8,879 nt of DNA from positions 1 through 8,879 of the forward strand of contig CALFYC010000175.1 in the NCBI GenBank assembly GCA_937952895.1, read 5' to 3'. The notes beneath the pieces were generated by a model. It saw only the letters and a list, made by a program, of their open reading frames with translations. It searched no databases and was not told where the DNA came from. A program made the translations under genes and the position numbers. Positions 1 through 6,685 of the stretch are shown here, piece after piece; positions within the stretch are counted from its first letter, which is position 1; each line of letters opens with the position of its first letter. The DNA is from an uncultured Neisseriaceae bacterium (lineage in GTDB: Bacteria > Pseudomonadota > Gammaproteobacteria > Burkholderiales > UBA11063).

Positions 1-73
1 CTAACATTTTAGCAAGATTTTCATCTATATGGGCATTTTTTATTATCGCTATTTCTTATCCCGAATTCGCGTT
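1..73. repeat. Left copy of a 73-bp inverted terminal repeat, probable IS or repeat-element end
   Basis: Bases 1-73 are the reverse complement of bases 8807-8879 with five mismatches (left-copy positions 1, 16, 18, 26 and 50). The inner boundary is sharp: similarity stops after the CCCGAATTCGCGTT end, eight bases before the protease stop codon. On the plus strand a frame open from the window edge (bases 3-122) contains SSIWAFFIIAISYPEFA, which is also encoded by the other copy. Two of the four differences inside this frame are silent third-position changes. This hints at the C-terminal tail of a transposase-like protein entering from outside, but I do not recognise the family and the coding claim is weak. 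A contig end lying in a dispersed repeat would look the same. Confidence 0.75.
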
Positions 74-81
74 AAAAAATA

Positions 82-1284
82 TTATTCTTTATCTGCTGAA
101 ATTGCAATTTGACCGTTTTTAAAATCCATCATTACTGATTTAGCTGCATTAAATAACTCAAAACCAGGATTAATTCCTGTAGGTATTATATATGGATTTT
201 CTGAATTTTCAGTCCATGTGGGGCATACAGCAAGGTCTGTAATTTGTCCCTGTCCTGTATAAGTAGATAAATAGCTGTATGAAAAATTTGATTGAGATCC
301 TTTATTATTCCACGTAAATTGAACTGTCTGGTTAGGAATTAAACATGTGCAGTTATTTAGCCAAACTGTTTCTTGTGTACACGGAAATCCAAGCCCAGAT
401 TGTAAAAACATATTTTGTAATGAAGATAAATTATCATCACTAATTATGGCCATTCCACCTCCAGTATCAACCATCGCATTAAAATTAGTTAAATTTATCC
501 TAGTATCACCTGTGCCAATGCTTATGGAAATGTTTGGAATAACTGCATGACTCCAACCTTTGTTTTGTGAGTTTACAAAAGATTTAACATTCTCCTTGCC
601 GCCACAATTTTGTGGGGTGGCTGGATTAAAACTGGTTATCTCATATGGTGCATACTCAGATGAAGTGATATTACCAATGGTAATATATGGTGTATGAGTT
701 TTAGAGTTTTGAGCGAATATTTTGAATCCATAGGCTGAATTAGTTTCGGTTTTAGGATATGGGTATGTGCTAAAAAAACTATTAACACAGTAATTTTGAT
801 CTGGAGTAAAAAATAAATCCATTGCGGTTCCAAAATTAATAAAAGAATTTTCATCACAAGTTGCTTCATTTGTAGCAAAAAATTGAAAATTGGAATTGGT
901 ATATTTTGTTTTTCCATCGCTAGATGTAAGTGTAATATCACCTTGAACAATATCTGCAGGATCTCCCCATTCATCTATAGTGTTAGCTTTAATTACGGTA
1001 TAGTTAGTTAAGCAAGCTTTTGGAATTATAAAAGTTGATGCACCTGAATCAAATTTTGCAGAAACCTTATGTTTTAATACAGAACCACTAATATCTATAC
1101 AATAGTATTTATCATCATCACACATAGATAAAGGTATTGCTGATGTTGGAACACTATTTTCAGCTAAAGCACTTTTCATACAAATTATGGATATAAGTAA
1201 TATTGATATAATTTTAAATCGTTTAAAAAAATTATAAATAAAATAATTCATGTTTTTACAAGACACATTAATATTTCTTTTCAT
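82..1284 (-). CDS. Exported pepsin-like (family A1) aspartic protease
   Basis: This 400-residue protein has two aspartic-protease active-site motifs: FDSGASTFIIP (catalytic Asp79) and MVDTGGGMAII (Asp273). Their spacing of 194 residues is close to pepsin's 183. Other pepsin-like landmarks are YITIGN at 200-205, a Trp244 segment leading into the second motif, and a C-terminal VMMDFKNGQIAIS resembling the final strands of pepsins. A hydrophobic stretch at about 25-36 followed by ALA at 39-41 looks like a signal peptide, so the enzyme should act in the periplasm or outside the cell. Only about 38 residues separate the predicted cleavage site from Asp79, so there is no pepsin-like propeptide. The mature part has nine cysteines. 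The first Met is preferred because AAAGAG precedes it; Met12 would give a more usual signal peptide but has no visible ribosome binding site. The flap tyrosine may be replaced by Trp106. Family assignment is fairly sure; substrate is unknown. Confidence 0.82.
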   Translation of the reverse strand: MKRNINVSCKNMNYFIYNFFKRFKIISILLISIICMKSALAENSVPTSAIPLSMCDDDKYYCIDISGSVLKHKVSAKFDSGASTFIIPKACLTNYTVIKANTIDEWGDPADIVQGDITLTSSDGKTKYTNSNFQFFATNEATCDENSFINFGTAMDLFFTPDQNYCVNSFFSTYPYPKTETNSAYGFKIFAQNSKTHTPYITIGNITSSEYAPYEITSFNPATPQNCGGKENVKSFVNSQNKGWSHAVIPNISISIGTGDTRINLTNFNAMVDTGGGMAIISDDNLSSLQNMFLQSGLGFPCTQETVWLNNCTCLIPNQTVQFTWNNKGSQSNFSYSYLSTYTGQGQITDLAVCPTWTENSENPYIIPTGINPGFELFNAAKSVMMDFKNGQIAISADKE

Positions 1285-1362
1285 TTTACTCTTTAATTCC
1301 CGAATTTATTTAATAATTATTAACTTTATAAAACAACAATTAGATTTTTGTGTAGTTATTCT

Positions 1363-1372
1363 ATTATATCAT
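1363..1372 (-). promoter_or_regulatory. Candidate extended -10 promoter for the protease gene
   Basis: Read on the minus strand this is ATGATATAAT: a consensus TATAAT preceded by TG and one base, the extended -10 arrangement. It lies about 80 nt upstream of the protease start codon. No good -35 hexamer sits 16-18 nt upstream, which extended -10 promoters can tolerate. AT-rich DNA throws up such matches by chance, so this is only a candidate. Confidence 0.4.
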
Positions 1373-1392
1373 ATTTTTCAATATTTTTGGAG

Positions 1393-1412
1393 AAATTTTA
1401 ATATTAAAATTT
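1393..1412. repeat. 20-bp perfect AT-only palindrome in the divergent promoter region
   Basis: Bases 1393-1412 read AAATTTTAATATTAAAATTT, identical on both strands. It lies about 25-45 bp upstream of the candidate protease -10 element, where a regulator or an UP-like element could act. It contains only A and T, so chance in AT-rich spacer DNA is a real alternative. Confidence 0.5.
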
Positions 1413-1580
1413 TAAATTAAAATAGAAAATGAAAAAAATCAATACTAGTTCTTATTCAGAATATTTCCTGTATATATGAATATGAAATACCTGGAACAAT
1501 TGATTTATAAATGAAAGTAATAAAGTTAGAAAAAACATTTATATGTAAGATGTTTCAAAGGCTCTTGATATTCTAAAACC

Positions 1581-1590
1581 ATGATATAAT
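1581..1590 (+). promoter_or_regulatory. valS: Candidate extended -10 promoter for valS
   Basis: ATGATATAAT places a consensus TATAAT at 1585-1590 with the TG of an extended -10 at 1582-1583, about 50 nt before the valS start. A TTGATA at 1565-1570 is only 14 nt upstream, too close for a normal -35. The same 10-mer occurs at the divergent protease promoter candidate. Confidence 0.45.
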
Positions 1591-1639
1591 TCCGAACTTT
1601 ATGTATACATCAAAATAATAAAATATAGAGAAATAAAAA

Positions 1640-4393
1640 ATGGAATTAGCAAAAAATTATGATCCCAAAGAATTAGAAAATAAATGGTATCAAGTTTGGG
1701 AAAATTCAGGCTATTTTAAACCCAATTTTAAAGATGGGGCTCCAAATTATTGTATTCAATTACCACCCCCTAACGTTACAGGAACTTTACATATGGGGCA
1801 CGGATTTCAACATACCTTACAAGATTCATTAATTCGCTATCATAGGATGAGGGGATTTAATACTTTATGGCAAGCTGGGACTGATCATGCTGGAATTGCT
1901 ACACAAATTGTAGTTGAACGTGAACTTGAAGCAACAGGTAAATCGCGGTATGACTTAACTCGAGAAGAGTTTATTGAGCGTGTTTGGCAATGGAAAGAAA
2001 TATCTGGAAATACAATTACTAATCAAATGCGCCGTTTAGGTGCTTCATGTGATTGGACACGTGAACGCTTTACTATGGATAAAGAATTATGTCTTGCAGT
2101 AAATAAAGTTTTTATTGATTTATTTAAAAAAGGTTTAATTTATAGGGGTAAGCGTCTAGTTAATTGGGATGTGAAATTAAAAACTGCAGTTTCTGATTTA
2201 GAAGTTATGTCAACTGAAGAAAATGGTAGTTTATGGCATATTCGTTACCCAATTAAAGATAGTAATGAATCAATTGTAATTGCAACTACTCGACCAGAGA
2301 CTATGCTTGGTGATGTTGCCATTGCGGTAAATCCTAATGATGGAAGACATTCTCATTTAATTGGTAAATTTGCATTATTGCCGTTAACTGATCGTGAGAT
2401 TCCAATTGTTGCTGATGAATATGTGGATATTGAGTTTGGAACTGGTTGTGTAAAAATTACTCCAGCACATGATTTTAATGATTATGAAGTTGCTAAACGA
2501 CATAATCTTCCAATGATTAGTATTATGAATCTTGAAGGTTATATTAATGAGTTTGCTCCTGACAAATACAAAGGTTTAGAGCGCTTTGCGGCACGTAAGC
2601 AGATAATTGCTGATCTTGAAAAATTGTCCCTTTTAGTTGATACTAAACCACATAAATTAATGGTGCCAAGAGGCGATAGAACTAATGTTGTTATTGAACC
2701 GATGTTAACTGATCAATGGTTTGTGTCCATGGATGGTCTTGCAAAAAATGCTCTTAAGATTGTTGAAACTGGGGAAACTAAATTTGTTCCAGAAAATTGG
2801 ACTGCTACTTATAACCAATGGCTCAACAATATACAAGATTGGTGTATTTCTCGTCAATTATGGTGGGGACATCGAATTCCGGCATATTATGATGAAAACG
2901 GTAAATACTATGTTGCTGAGAGTTTTGAAGAAGCGGTAAAGCAGGCGGGGACTAATAATTTAAAACAAGATGATGATGTATTAGATACTTGGTTTAGTTC
3001 AGCATTGTGGAGCTTTTCAACCTTAGGGTGGCCGCAAAAAACCAAAGAATTAGAACATTTTTTACCTTCAAATGTTTTAGTAACCGGTTTTGATATTATC
3101 TTCTTTTGGGTTGCTAGAATGATCATGTTTACTTGTGAATTTACTGGAGAAGTTCCGTTTAAAGAAGTATGTGTAACTGGGTTGATTCAAGATGCGCAAG
3201 GTAATAAAATGTCTAAATCTAAGGGTAACATTATTGACCCTTTAGATTTAGTGGATGGCATTGATATTGAAACTTTAGTCACTAAACGCACTAGACATTT
3301 AATGAATCCGAAATTATCAGATACTATAGCTAACCAAACACGTAAAGATTATCCAGATGGGTTCCAAGCTTTTGGTGCTGATGCACTACGTTTTACTTTC
3401 GCAGCTCTTGCAACCCAGGGGAGAGAAATTCGGTTTGATGTGAAACGTATCGAAGGATCAAAAAATTTCTGTAACAAGCTTTGGAATGCAACACGTTTTG
3501 TGTTAATGAATTTAGAAAATCATAAAGATTTACTAAATCAAGATATATATCTAAAAGATTTAGGCTTAATTGATAAATGGATTTTAATATCATTACAAAA
3601 TCTGATTAATGACACAGGTTTTGCATATAAAACTTATCGTTTTGACTTACTTGCACAAAAATTATACGAATTTGTATGGAATGAGTTTTGTGATTGGTAT
3701 TTGGAATTAGCTAAAGTAAATTTACAGGGTGAAGATAAAACGGTAAGAGCAGCAACTGCGGTAACTTTAGTTAAAGTTTTAGATCAAATATTACGCTTAC
3801 TTCATCCAATCATGCCATTTATTACTGAAGAATTATGGCATGGGGTCAAGCATTTAAATAAAAATGCTGATTCAGAAACAATTATGTTGGCTAAGTACCC
3901 GGAAACAATTTCAGAATTTAGTCGTGATCAAGAGTTAATTAATCAAGAAGTCGCTTTTTTAAAGGATATTGTTGGTAGTATTCGTAATTTAAGAGCCGAG
4001 ATGAATTTAAATCCTGCACAAAAAACGCCATTGATAATAAGTGGGGTAAATGATAGAAAAATTGATGAATTATTACCATATATTAAAAGTTTAGCTAAGG
4101 TTAGTGAAATTAAAATTGTTGAGAAAGTTGAATCAACTTTAGCGCCAATTGCACTAGTCGGAGCCTTGAGTTTAATGCTTGAGGTTGAAATAGATTTTGA
4201 AGTTGAAAAATCAAGATTAAATCGTGAGATTGAGAAAAATACTAAAGAGCTTGAAAAAATAAAAGTAAAATTAGATAATCCTGCTTTTATAGAGCGTGCT
4301 CCAAAAAATTTAGTTGAACGAGACATTGCTAAACTAGCTGAATTATCTGATATAATAGCAAAATTGAATTCACAATTATCACAGCTTAAATAG
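1640..4393 (+). CDS. valS: Valyl-tRNA synthetase
   Basis: A cytoplasmic class I aminoacyl-tRNA synthetase that charges tRNA-Val with valine and edits mischarged threonine. At 917 residues it is slightly shorter than the 951-residue E. coli enzyme. The catalytic Rossmann fold has the HIGH-type signature HMGH at 51-54, preceded by PPPNVTGTL. The inserted editing domain includes TTRPETMLGD at 216-225 and a TPAHDFNDYEV segment. WWGHRIP at 408-414 and the KMSKS loop at 523-527 (NKMSKSKGN) complete the active site. The anticodon-binding domain begins around FCNKLWNATRFVL. A charged heptad-like tail from about 848 to 917 is the tRNA-binding coiled coil typical of bacterial ValRS. A weak AGAG precedes the ATG by 9 nt. 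No frameshift or missing key motif is seen. The tRNA-Ser gene starts 6 nt after the stop, so both probably share a transcript. Confidence 0.98.
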   Translation: MELAKNYDPKELENKWYQVWENSGYFKPNFKDGAPNYCIQLPPPNVTGTLHMGHGFQHTLQDSLIRYHRMRGFNTLWQAGTDHAGIATQIVVERELEATGKSRYDLTREEFIERVWQWKEISGNTITNQMRRLGASCDWTRERFTMDKELCLAVNKVFIDLFKKGLIYRGKRLVNWDVKLKTAVSDLEVMSTEENGSLWHIRYPIKDSNESIVIATTRPETMLGDVAIAVNPNDGRHSHLIGKFALLPLTDREIPIVADEYVDIEFGTGCVKITPAHDFNDYEVAKRHNLPMISIMNLEGYINEFAPDKYKGLERFAARKQIIADLEKLSLLVDTKPHKLMVPRGDRTNVVIEPMLTDQWFVSMDGLAKNALKIVETGETKFVPENWTATYNQWLNNIQDWCISRQLWWGHRIPAYYDENGKYYVAESFEEAVKQAGTNNLKQDDDVLDTWFSSALWSFSTLGWPQKTKELEHFLPSNVLVTGFDIIFFWVARMIMFTCEFTGEVPFKEVCVTGLIQDAQGNKMSKSKGNIIDPLDLVDGIDIETLVTKRTRHLMNPKLSDTIANQTRKDYPDGFQAFGADALRFTFAALATQGREIRFDVKRIEGSKNFCNKLWNATRFVLMNLENHKDLLNQDIYLKDLGLIDKWILISLQNLINDTGFAYKTYRFDLLAQKLYEFVWNEFCDWYLELAKVNLQGEDKTVRAATAVTLVKVLDQILRLLHPIMPFITEELWHGVKHLNKNADSETIMLAKYPETISEFSRDQELINQEVAFLKDIVGSIRNLRAEMNLNPAQKTPLIISGVNDRKIDELLPYIKSLAKVSEIKIVEKVESTLAPIALVGALSLMLEVEIDFEVEKSRLNREIEKNTKELEKIKVKLDNPAFIERAPKNLVERDIAKLAELSDIIAKLNSQLSQLK

Positions 4394-4399
4394 AATTAA

Positions 4400-4487
4400 G
4401 GAGAGATGGCAGAATGGTCGATTGCACTACCTTGGAAAGGTAGCATACGGCAACGTATCGGGGGTTCGAATCCCCCTCTCTCCGCCA
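4400..4487 (+). tRNA. tRNA-Ser (anticodon GGA)
   Basis: An 88-nt class II tRNA with encoded CCA. The acceptor stem pairs GGAGAGA (4400-4406) with TCTCTCC (4477-4483), followed by discriminator G and CCA at 4485-4487. The anticodon arm is CTACC-TTGGAAA-GGTAG with anticodon GGA at 4434-4436, reading UCC and UCU. The long variable arm expected of tRNA-Ser is a perfect ATACG-GCAA-CGTAT hairpin at 4445-4458. The T arm is GGGGG-TTCGAAT-CCCCC at 4460-4476. There is no room for a separate promoter after valS apart from sites inside the valS coding end, so processing from a valS transcript is likely. Confidence 0.97.
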
Positions 4488-4532
4488 TTTATATAGCATA
4501 TAACAAAATTTGCTAAACGTAATAAAATAAGT

Positions 4533-4551
4533 ATATCAAAAAGATATTTTT
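4533..4551 (+). terminator. Weak candidate terminator after tRNA-Ser
   Basis: ATATC-AAAAA-GATAT forms a 5-bp stem followed directly by a short T run. It lies between the tRNA-Ser gene and the convergent secreted-protein gene, where a terminator is expected. The stem is short and has one G-C pair, so it may be chance. Confidence 0.25.
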
Positions 4552-4596
4552 GTTAACGACATCCTGGTAACTTATTATATTCTGGTATATCTAATA

Positions 4597-5061
4597 TTAC
4601 CAAGAAGCATCTTTAAATAAAGCTCCTCCATCAGATGGGGAATTTAATATAATTGCGCCTAAATCATCAGAGCCACTATGGTGTATCTCCATACATTTAT
4701 CTGTACTACTTAAATCTGCATCACTATAATTCCAAGATTTTGTGGTTCCATGGGAGTCTGTTATAAAAATAGTTCCATCTATATTACCATTTGTTTCAGT
4801 ATAATCAACCTCTAATTCTTCTCCTGGTGAAATAGAACATGGTCCGTTTTTAAGATGTGATTCATCACAATATTGCCCAGACTCCAGTCTAAAGTAGACA
4901 TTTCCTCTTTCTCCTTCACTAGATTTATTATCAAAGCTTATTGTCCATGATTCATTAGAGTTATTTTGAAAGTGTCCATGACAATTTGCAAATGCTTGAT
5001 TAAAAAATAATGTACTACATAAAATGCCCAGAGTTATCAAAGAAGAGTTTATTTTTATCAT
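4597..5061 (-). CDS. Small exported cysteine-containing protein of unknown function
   Basis: I do not recognise this 154-residue protein. A lysine-bearing N terminus, a hydrophobic core at about 7-20 and AFA at 23-25 before Asn26 form a convincing signal peptide, giving a mature exported protein of about 129 residues. The mature part has four cysteines (27, 65, 75, 123), enough for two disulfides. It is rich in Asn, Ser, Gly and Asp, with alternating strand-like segments such as SWTISF, GNVYFRLES and GTIFITD, suggesting a small all-beta domain. It has no recognised catalytic motif. Its closest visible relative is the broken paralogue on the opposite strand at 5321-5662, sharing NGPC, PGE, DYT and FITD. 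A near-consensus promoter lies upstream; the ribosome binding site is weak. It points toward valS and the tRNA gene. Confidence 0.85.
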   Translation of the reverse strand: MIKINSSLITLGILCSTLFFNQAFANCHGHFQNNSNESWTISFDNKSSEGERGNVYFRLESGQYCDESHLKNGPCSISPGEELEVDYTETNGNIDGTIFITDSHGTTKSWNYSDADLSSTDKCMEIHHSGSDDLGAIILNSPSDGGALFKDASW

Positions 5062-5116
5062 TCGATATCTACTTAATAAAATTAAATTAAAAGGTTAGGT
5101 TTTCATTAAAGTTATG

Positions 5117-5145
5117 ATTATATTAACTTGAATATTTTTTATCAA
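5117..5145 (-). promoter_or_regulatory. Sigma-70-type promoter of the small exported-protein gene
   Basis: On the minus strand TTGATA (plus coordinates 5140-5145) and a perfect TATAAT (5117-5122) are separated by exactly 17 nt. The -10 lies about 56 nt upstream of the ATG at 5061. This is the best-formed promoter in the window. Confidence 0.62.
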
Positions 5146-5178
5146 TAATAAGTTTAGGATAAATTTTTAGGGTAAATA

Positions 5179-5210
5179 CTTTATAATCTTATAAAGATTG
5201 ATAACGTTAT
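5179..5210. repeat. Two adjacent perfect palindromic sites upstream of the exported-protein gene
   Basis: CTTTATAA-TC-TTATAAAG at 5179-5196 is a perfect 8-bp inverted repeat with a 2-nt centre. Four bases later ATAACGTTAT at 5201-5210 is a perfect 10-bp palindrome. They lie about 35-65 bp upstream of the -35 of the exported-protein promoter and in front of the decayed paralogue, a plausible place for operators. No regulator gene is visible nearby. Confidence 0.5.
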
Positions 5211-5320
5211 TCTATACGCAATGATTTATGTGAATATTAATTTTGAATAAACTTAGAGATAGTCAACTATAATATTGAAATTTTCACTTAAGTTACTCAT
5301 TAATATGGTATAATAATATT

Positions 5321-5662
5321 ATAAATTTTCATATTGAGTCATCTCAATGTAGTAAAAGTAGTAAGCTTGATAATGGAAAAGTAAAAAACGGCCCATGTAT
5401 AATAAACCCTGGAGAATCAGTTGATATAGATTATACAACTAATGATAAGCAGACTATCGGATATGTATTTATAACAGACTATAATAATCATACTGAGTCT
5501 GCTTTATATGATAATAATGGCCTACACCATTGCCCAAAAGTATATTCTCAATTCCCCAACAATAGTGTTATAACAAATACGCCATCACATGGGTATTTTA
5601 TAGTAAAAAAGGAATCTTGGGGGATCAACGATGAAACAGTTAATAGTAGTGATGATGAATAA
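5321..5662 (+). pseudogene. 5'-truncated paralogue of the small exported protein
   Basis: The frame ending at the TAA of 5660-5662 encodes NGPCIINPGESVDIDY and YVFITDYNN, matching NGPCSISPGEELEVDY and TIFITDSHG of the exported protein at 4597-5061. From NGPC onward, 19 of 41 aligned residues are identical by hand without gaps, and both share an SW near the C-terminal end. The frame is open from 5279 but contains no ATG, GTG or TTG, and recognisable similarity starts near 5321 (FHIESSQC). The signal peptide and about the first 55 residues are missing. The remnant has 13 residues beyond the paralogue's final Trp, so it is a diverged family member and not a recent copy. It is arranged head-to-head with the intact gene. 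Calling it a pseudogene rests on the missing start and signal peptide; a sequencing error upstream could change this. Confidence 0.75.
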
Positions 5663-5794
5663 ATAATACCCTATAATCCTTAATTGGTAAAGAAAATGGC
5701 AAATCTAAATTGTATTGTCTTTCAATAATTTGGGTTTTATCTGTAGATTTTTATGACTGTTTTAATTGTTAAACATTAGGTTTTATTAAATTTA

Positions 5795-5803
5795 TGCTAT
5801 ACT
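5795..5803 (+). promoter_or_regulatory. Candidate extended -10 promoter for the panG-panB-panC operon
   Basis: TGCTATACT has the TG-N-TATAAT-like form of an extended -10 element, 36 nt before the panG TTG start. A second TATAAT follows at 5811-5816. No clear -35 is present at standard spacing for either. The 176-nt stretch between the pseudogene and panG holds no other gene-like feature. Confidence 0.38.
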
Positions 5804-5838
5804 CGTGCTATATAATAATATATAAATTAAGGTGAGTT

Positions 5839-6684
5839 TTGTTAGAAGTTGGGTTTATTGGGGCAAGTAAGGCTGGGACGGTTTTAGCCCGCTATTTCAA
5901 ATCTAAAGGTATTAGAGTTGGTGGGTTTTTTAGCTGCAATTCGGATGCTCTAGATGAAACATTAAAAATAGTTAAATGTAATTATTTTTCAAATATTACT
6001 GATTTGGTAAAATCTAGTTCAATCATTTTTATTACTACAAAAGATGATGATATCAAAAAAATCTGGGAACAAATTGATCATAAATTACTAGTAAATAAAT
6101 TTATATTTCATTGTAGTGGTGCTATTTCATCAGATATTTTTGTAAGTGAAGTTAAAGGAGTTATTAAAGGAAGTATTCACCCGATTATTTCAATCTCAAA
6201 TAAAACAATGAATCTTGATTTGTTTAAAGATGTGGTTTTTGCAATTGAGGGCGACGATCTAGCATTAAAAGAAATTCACAAATTATTAAATATCACGCAA
6301 AATAAATTTATTACTTTGAAATCAACCAATAAGATGAATTATCATATAGCTTGTGTTGCGATGACAAGTTTATATATTAGCTTATATGCATTTGCAAACA
6401 AGTTATTTAGTAGTTCTTTAAAGGATAAAGAAGTAAACACTTCTTCTATACTATTAAACTTATCTAAAGTTGTGATGAATAACATAAAAAATAATTCTAA
6501 TCTTAAGGATATAATAACGGGACCACTTATTCGACAAGATTATGCAATTTTAAATCAGCATATTCAAGAATTAGATGGAGTTGATAGGGATATTTATCAA
6601 TCTCTATCAAAAAATTTGGGTGAGTTATTTTTAGCGCCAGATTTACATAAAGTATTGTTAAACACACTGCAACTTGGAGAATGA
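5839..6684 (+). CDS. panG: Ketopantoate reductase of the PanG / DUF2520 type
   Basis: A 281-residue Rossmann-fold dehydrogenase. The N-terminal NAD(P)-binding glycine motif GFIGASKAGT is at 5-14. It is followed by IIFITTKDDDI, FHCSGAISSDIF and GSIHPIISIS, a pattern typical of DUF2520 proteins. A mostly helical C-terminal domain contains ITGPLIRQDYAIL. In Francisella a DUF2520 protein called PanG is the ketopantoate reductase, replacing PanE/ApbA in making pantoate from ketopantoate. The position here, one base before panB, supports the same role. The start is TTG: an in-frame TGA six bases upstream excludes a longer protein, and AAGGTGAG at 5829-5836 is a good ribosome binding site. Activity is inferred from family and context. 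A less likely alternative is an unrelated DUF2520 dehydrogenase. Confidence 0.85.
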   Translation: MLEVGFIGASKAGTVLARYFKSKGIRVGGFFSCNSDALDETLKIVKCNYFSNITDLVKSSSIIFITTKDDDIKKIWEQIDHKLLVNKFIFHCSGAISSDIFVSEVKGVIKGSIHPIISISNKTMNLDLFKDVVFAIEGDDLALKEIHKLLNITQNKFITLKSTNKMNYHIACVAMTSLYISLYAFANKLFSSSLKDKEVNTSSILLNLSKVVMNNIKNNSNLKDIITGPLIRQDYAILNQHIQELDGVDRDIYQSLSKNLGELFLAPDLHKVLLNTLQLGE

Positions 6685-6685
6685 A

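Larger units (their letters stand above)
1285..1639. other. Divergent AT-rich intergenic region between the protease gene and valS
   Basis: This 355-nt spacer separates the two divergent genes. It holds a candidate promoter for each gene, both carrying the same 10-mer ATGATATAAT, and a 20-bp perfect AT palindrome at 1393-1412. A weaker inverted repeat pairs AAACAT at 1533-1538 with ATGTTT at 1550-1555. Just upstream of the protease start, AATTC-CC-GAATT at 1295-1306 is a short interrupted palindrome that shares CCCGAATT with the terminal repeats. I found no convincing small gene, T-box leader, riboswitch or G+C-rich terminator. Confidence 0.6.

Noticed and set aside
636..974. Minus-strand open frame of 112 codons
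   Set aside because: It overlaps the protease in another frame; the protease has clear family motifs, and the overlapping translation is low-complexity hydrophobic sequence without a family pattern.
1533..1555. AAACAT ... ATGTTT inverted repeat upstream of valS
   Set aside because: The 6-bp arms with an 11-nt gap are easily expected by chance in AT-rich DNA.
1285..1639. T-box or other riboswitch leader for valS
   Set aside because: No T-box sequence, specifier hairpin or terminator-antiterminator structure is visible; the leader from the -10 candidate is only about 45 nt.
3943..4326. Minus-strand open frame of 127 codons opposite the end of valS
   Set aside because: It is antisense to the conserved valS C-terminal coiled coil, and its Ser/Phe-rich composition is what antisense of a Lys/Glu-rich region gives.
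5333..5348. ATTGAG-TCAT-CTCAAT hairpin near the start of the pseudogene
   Set aside because: A short 6-bp stem without a T run, inside former coding sequence; no sign of a terminator or recombination site.
6674..6685. TTG start four codons upstream of the panB ATG
   Set aside because: The ATG at 6686 gives exactly the usual 264-residue length and has GGAG correctly placed; the TTG would put the ribosome site inside the coding sequence.
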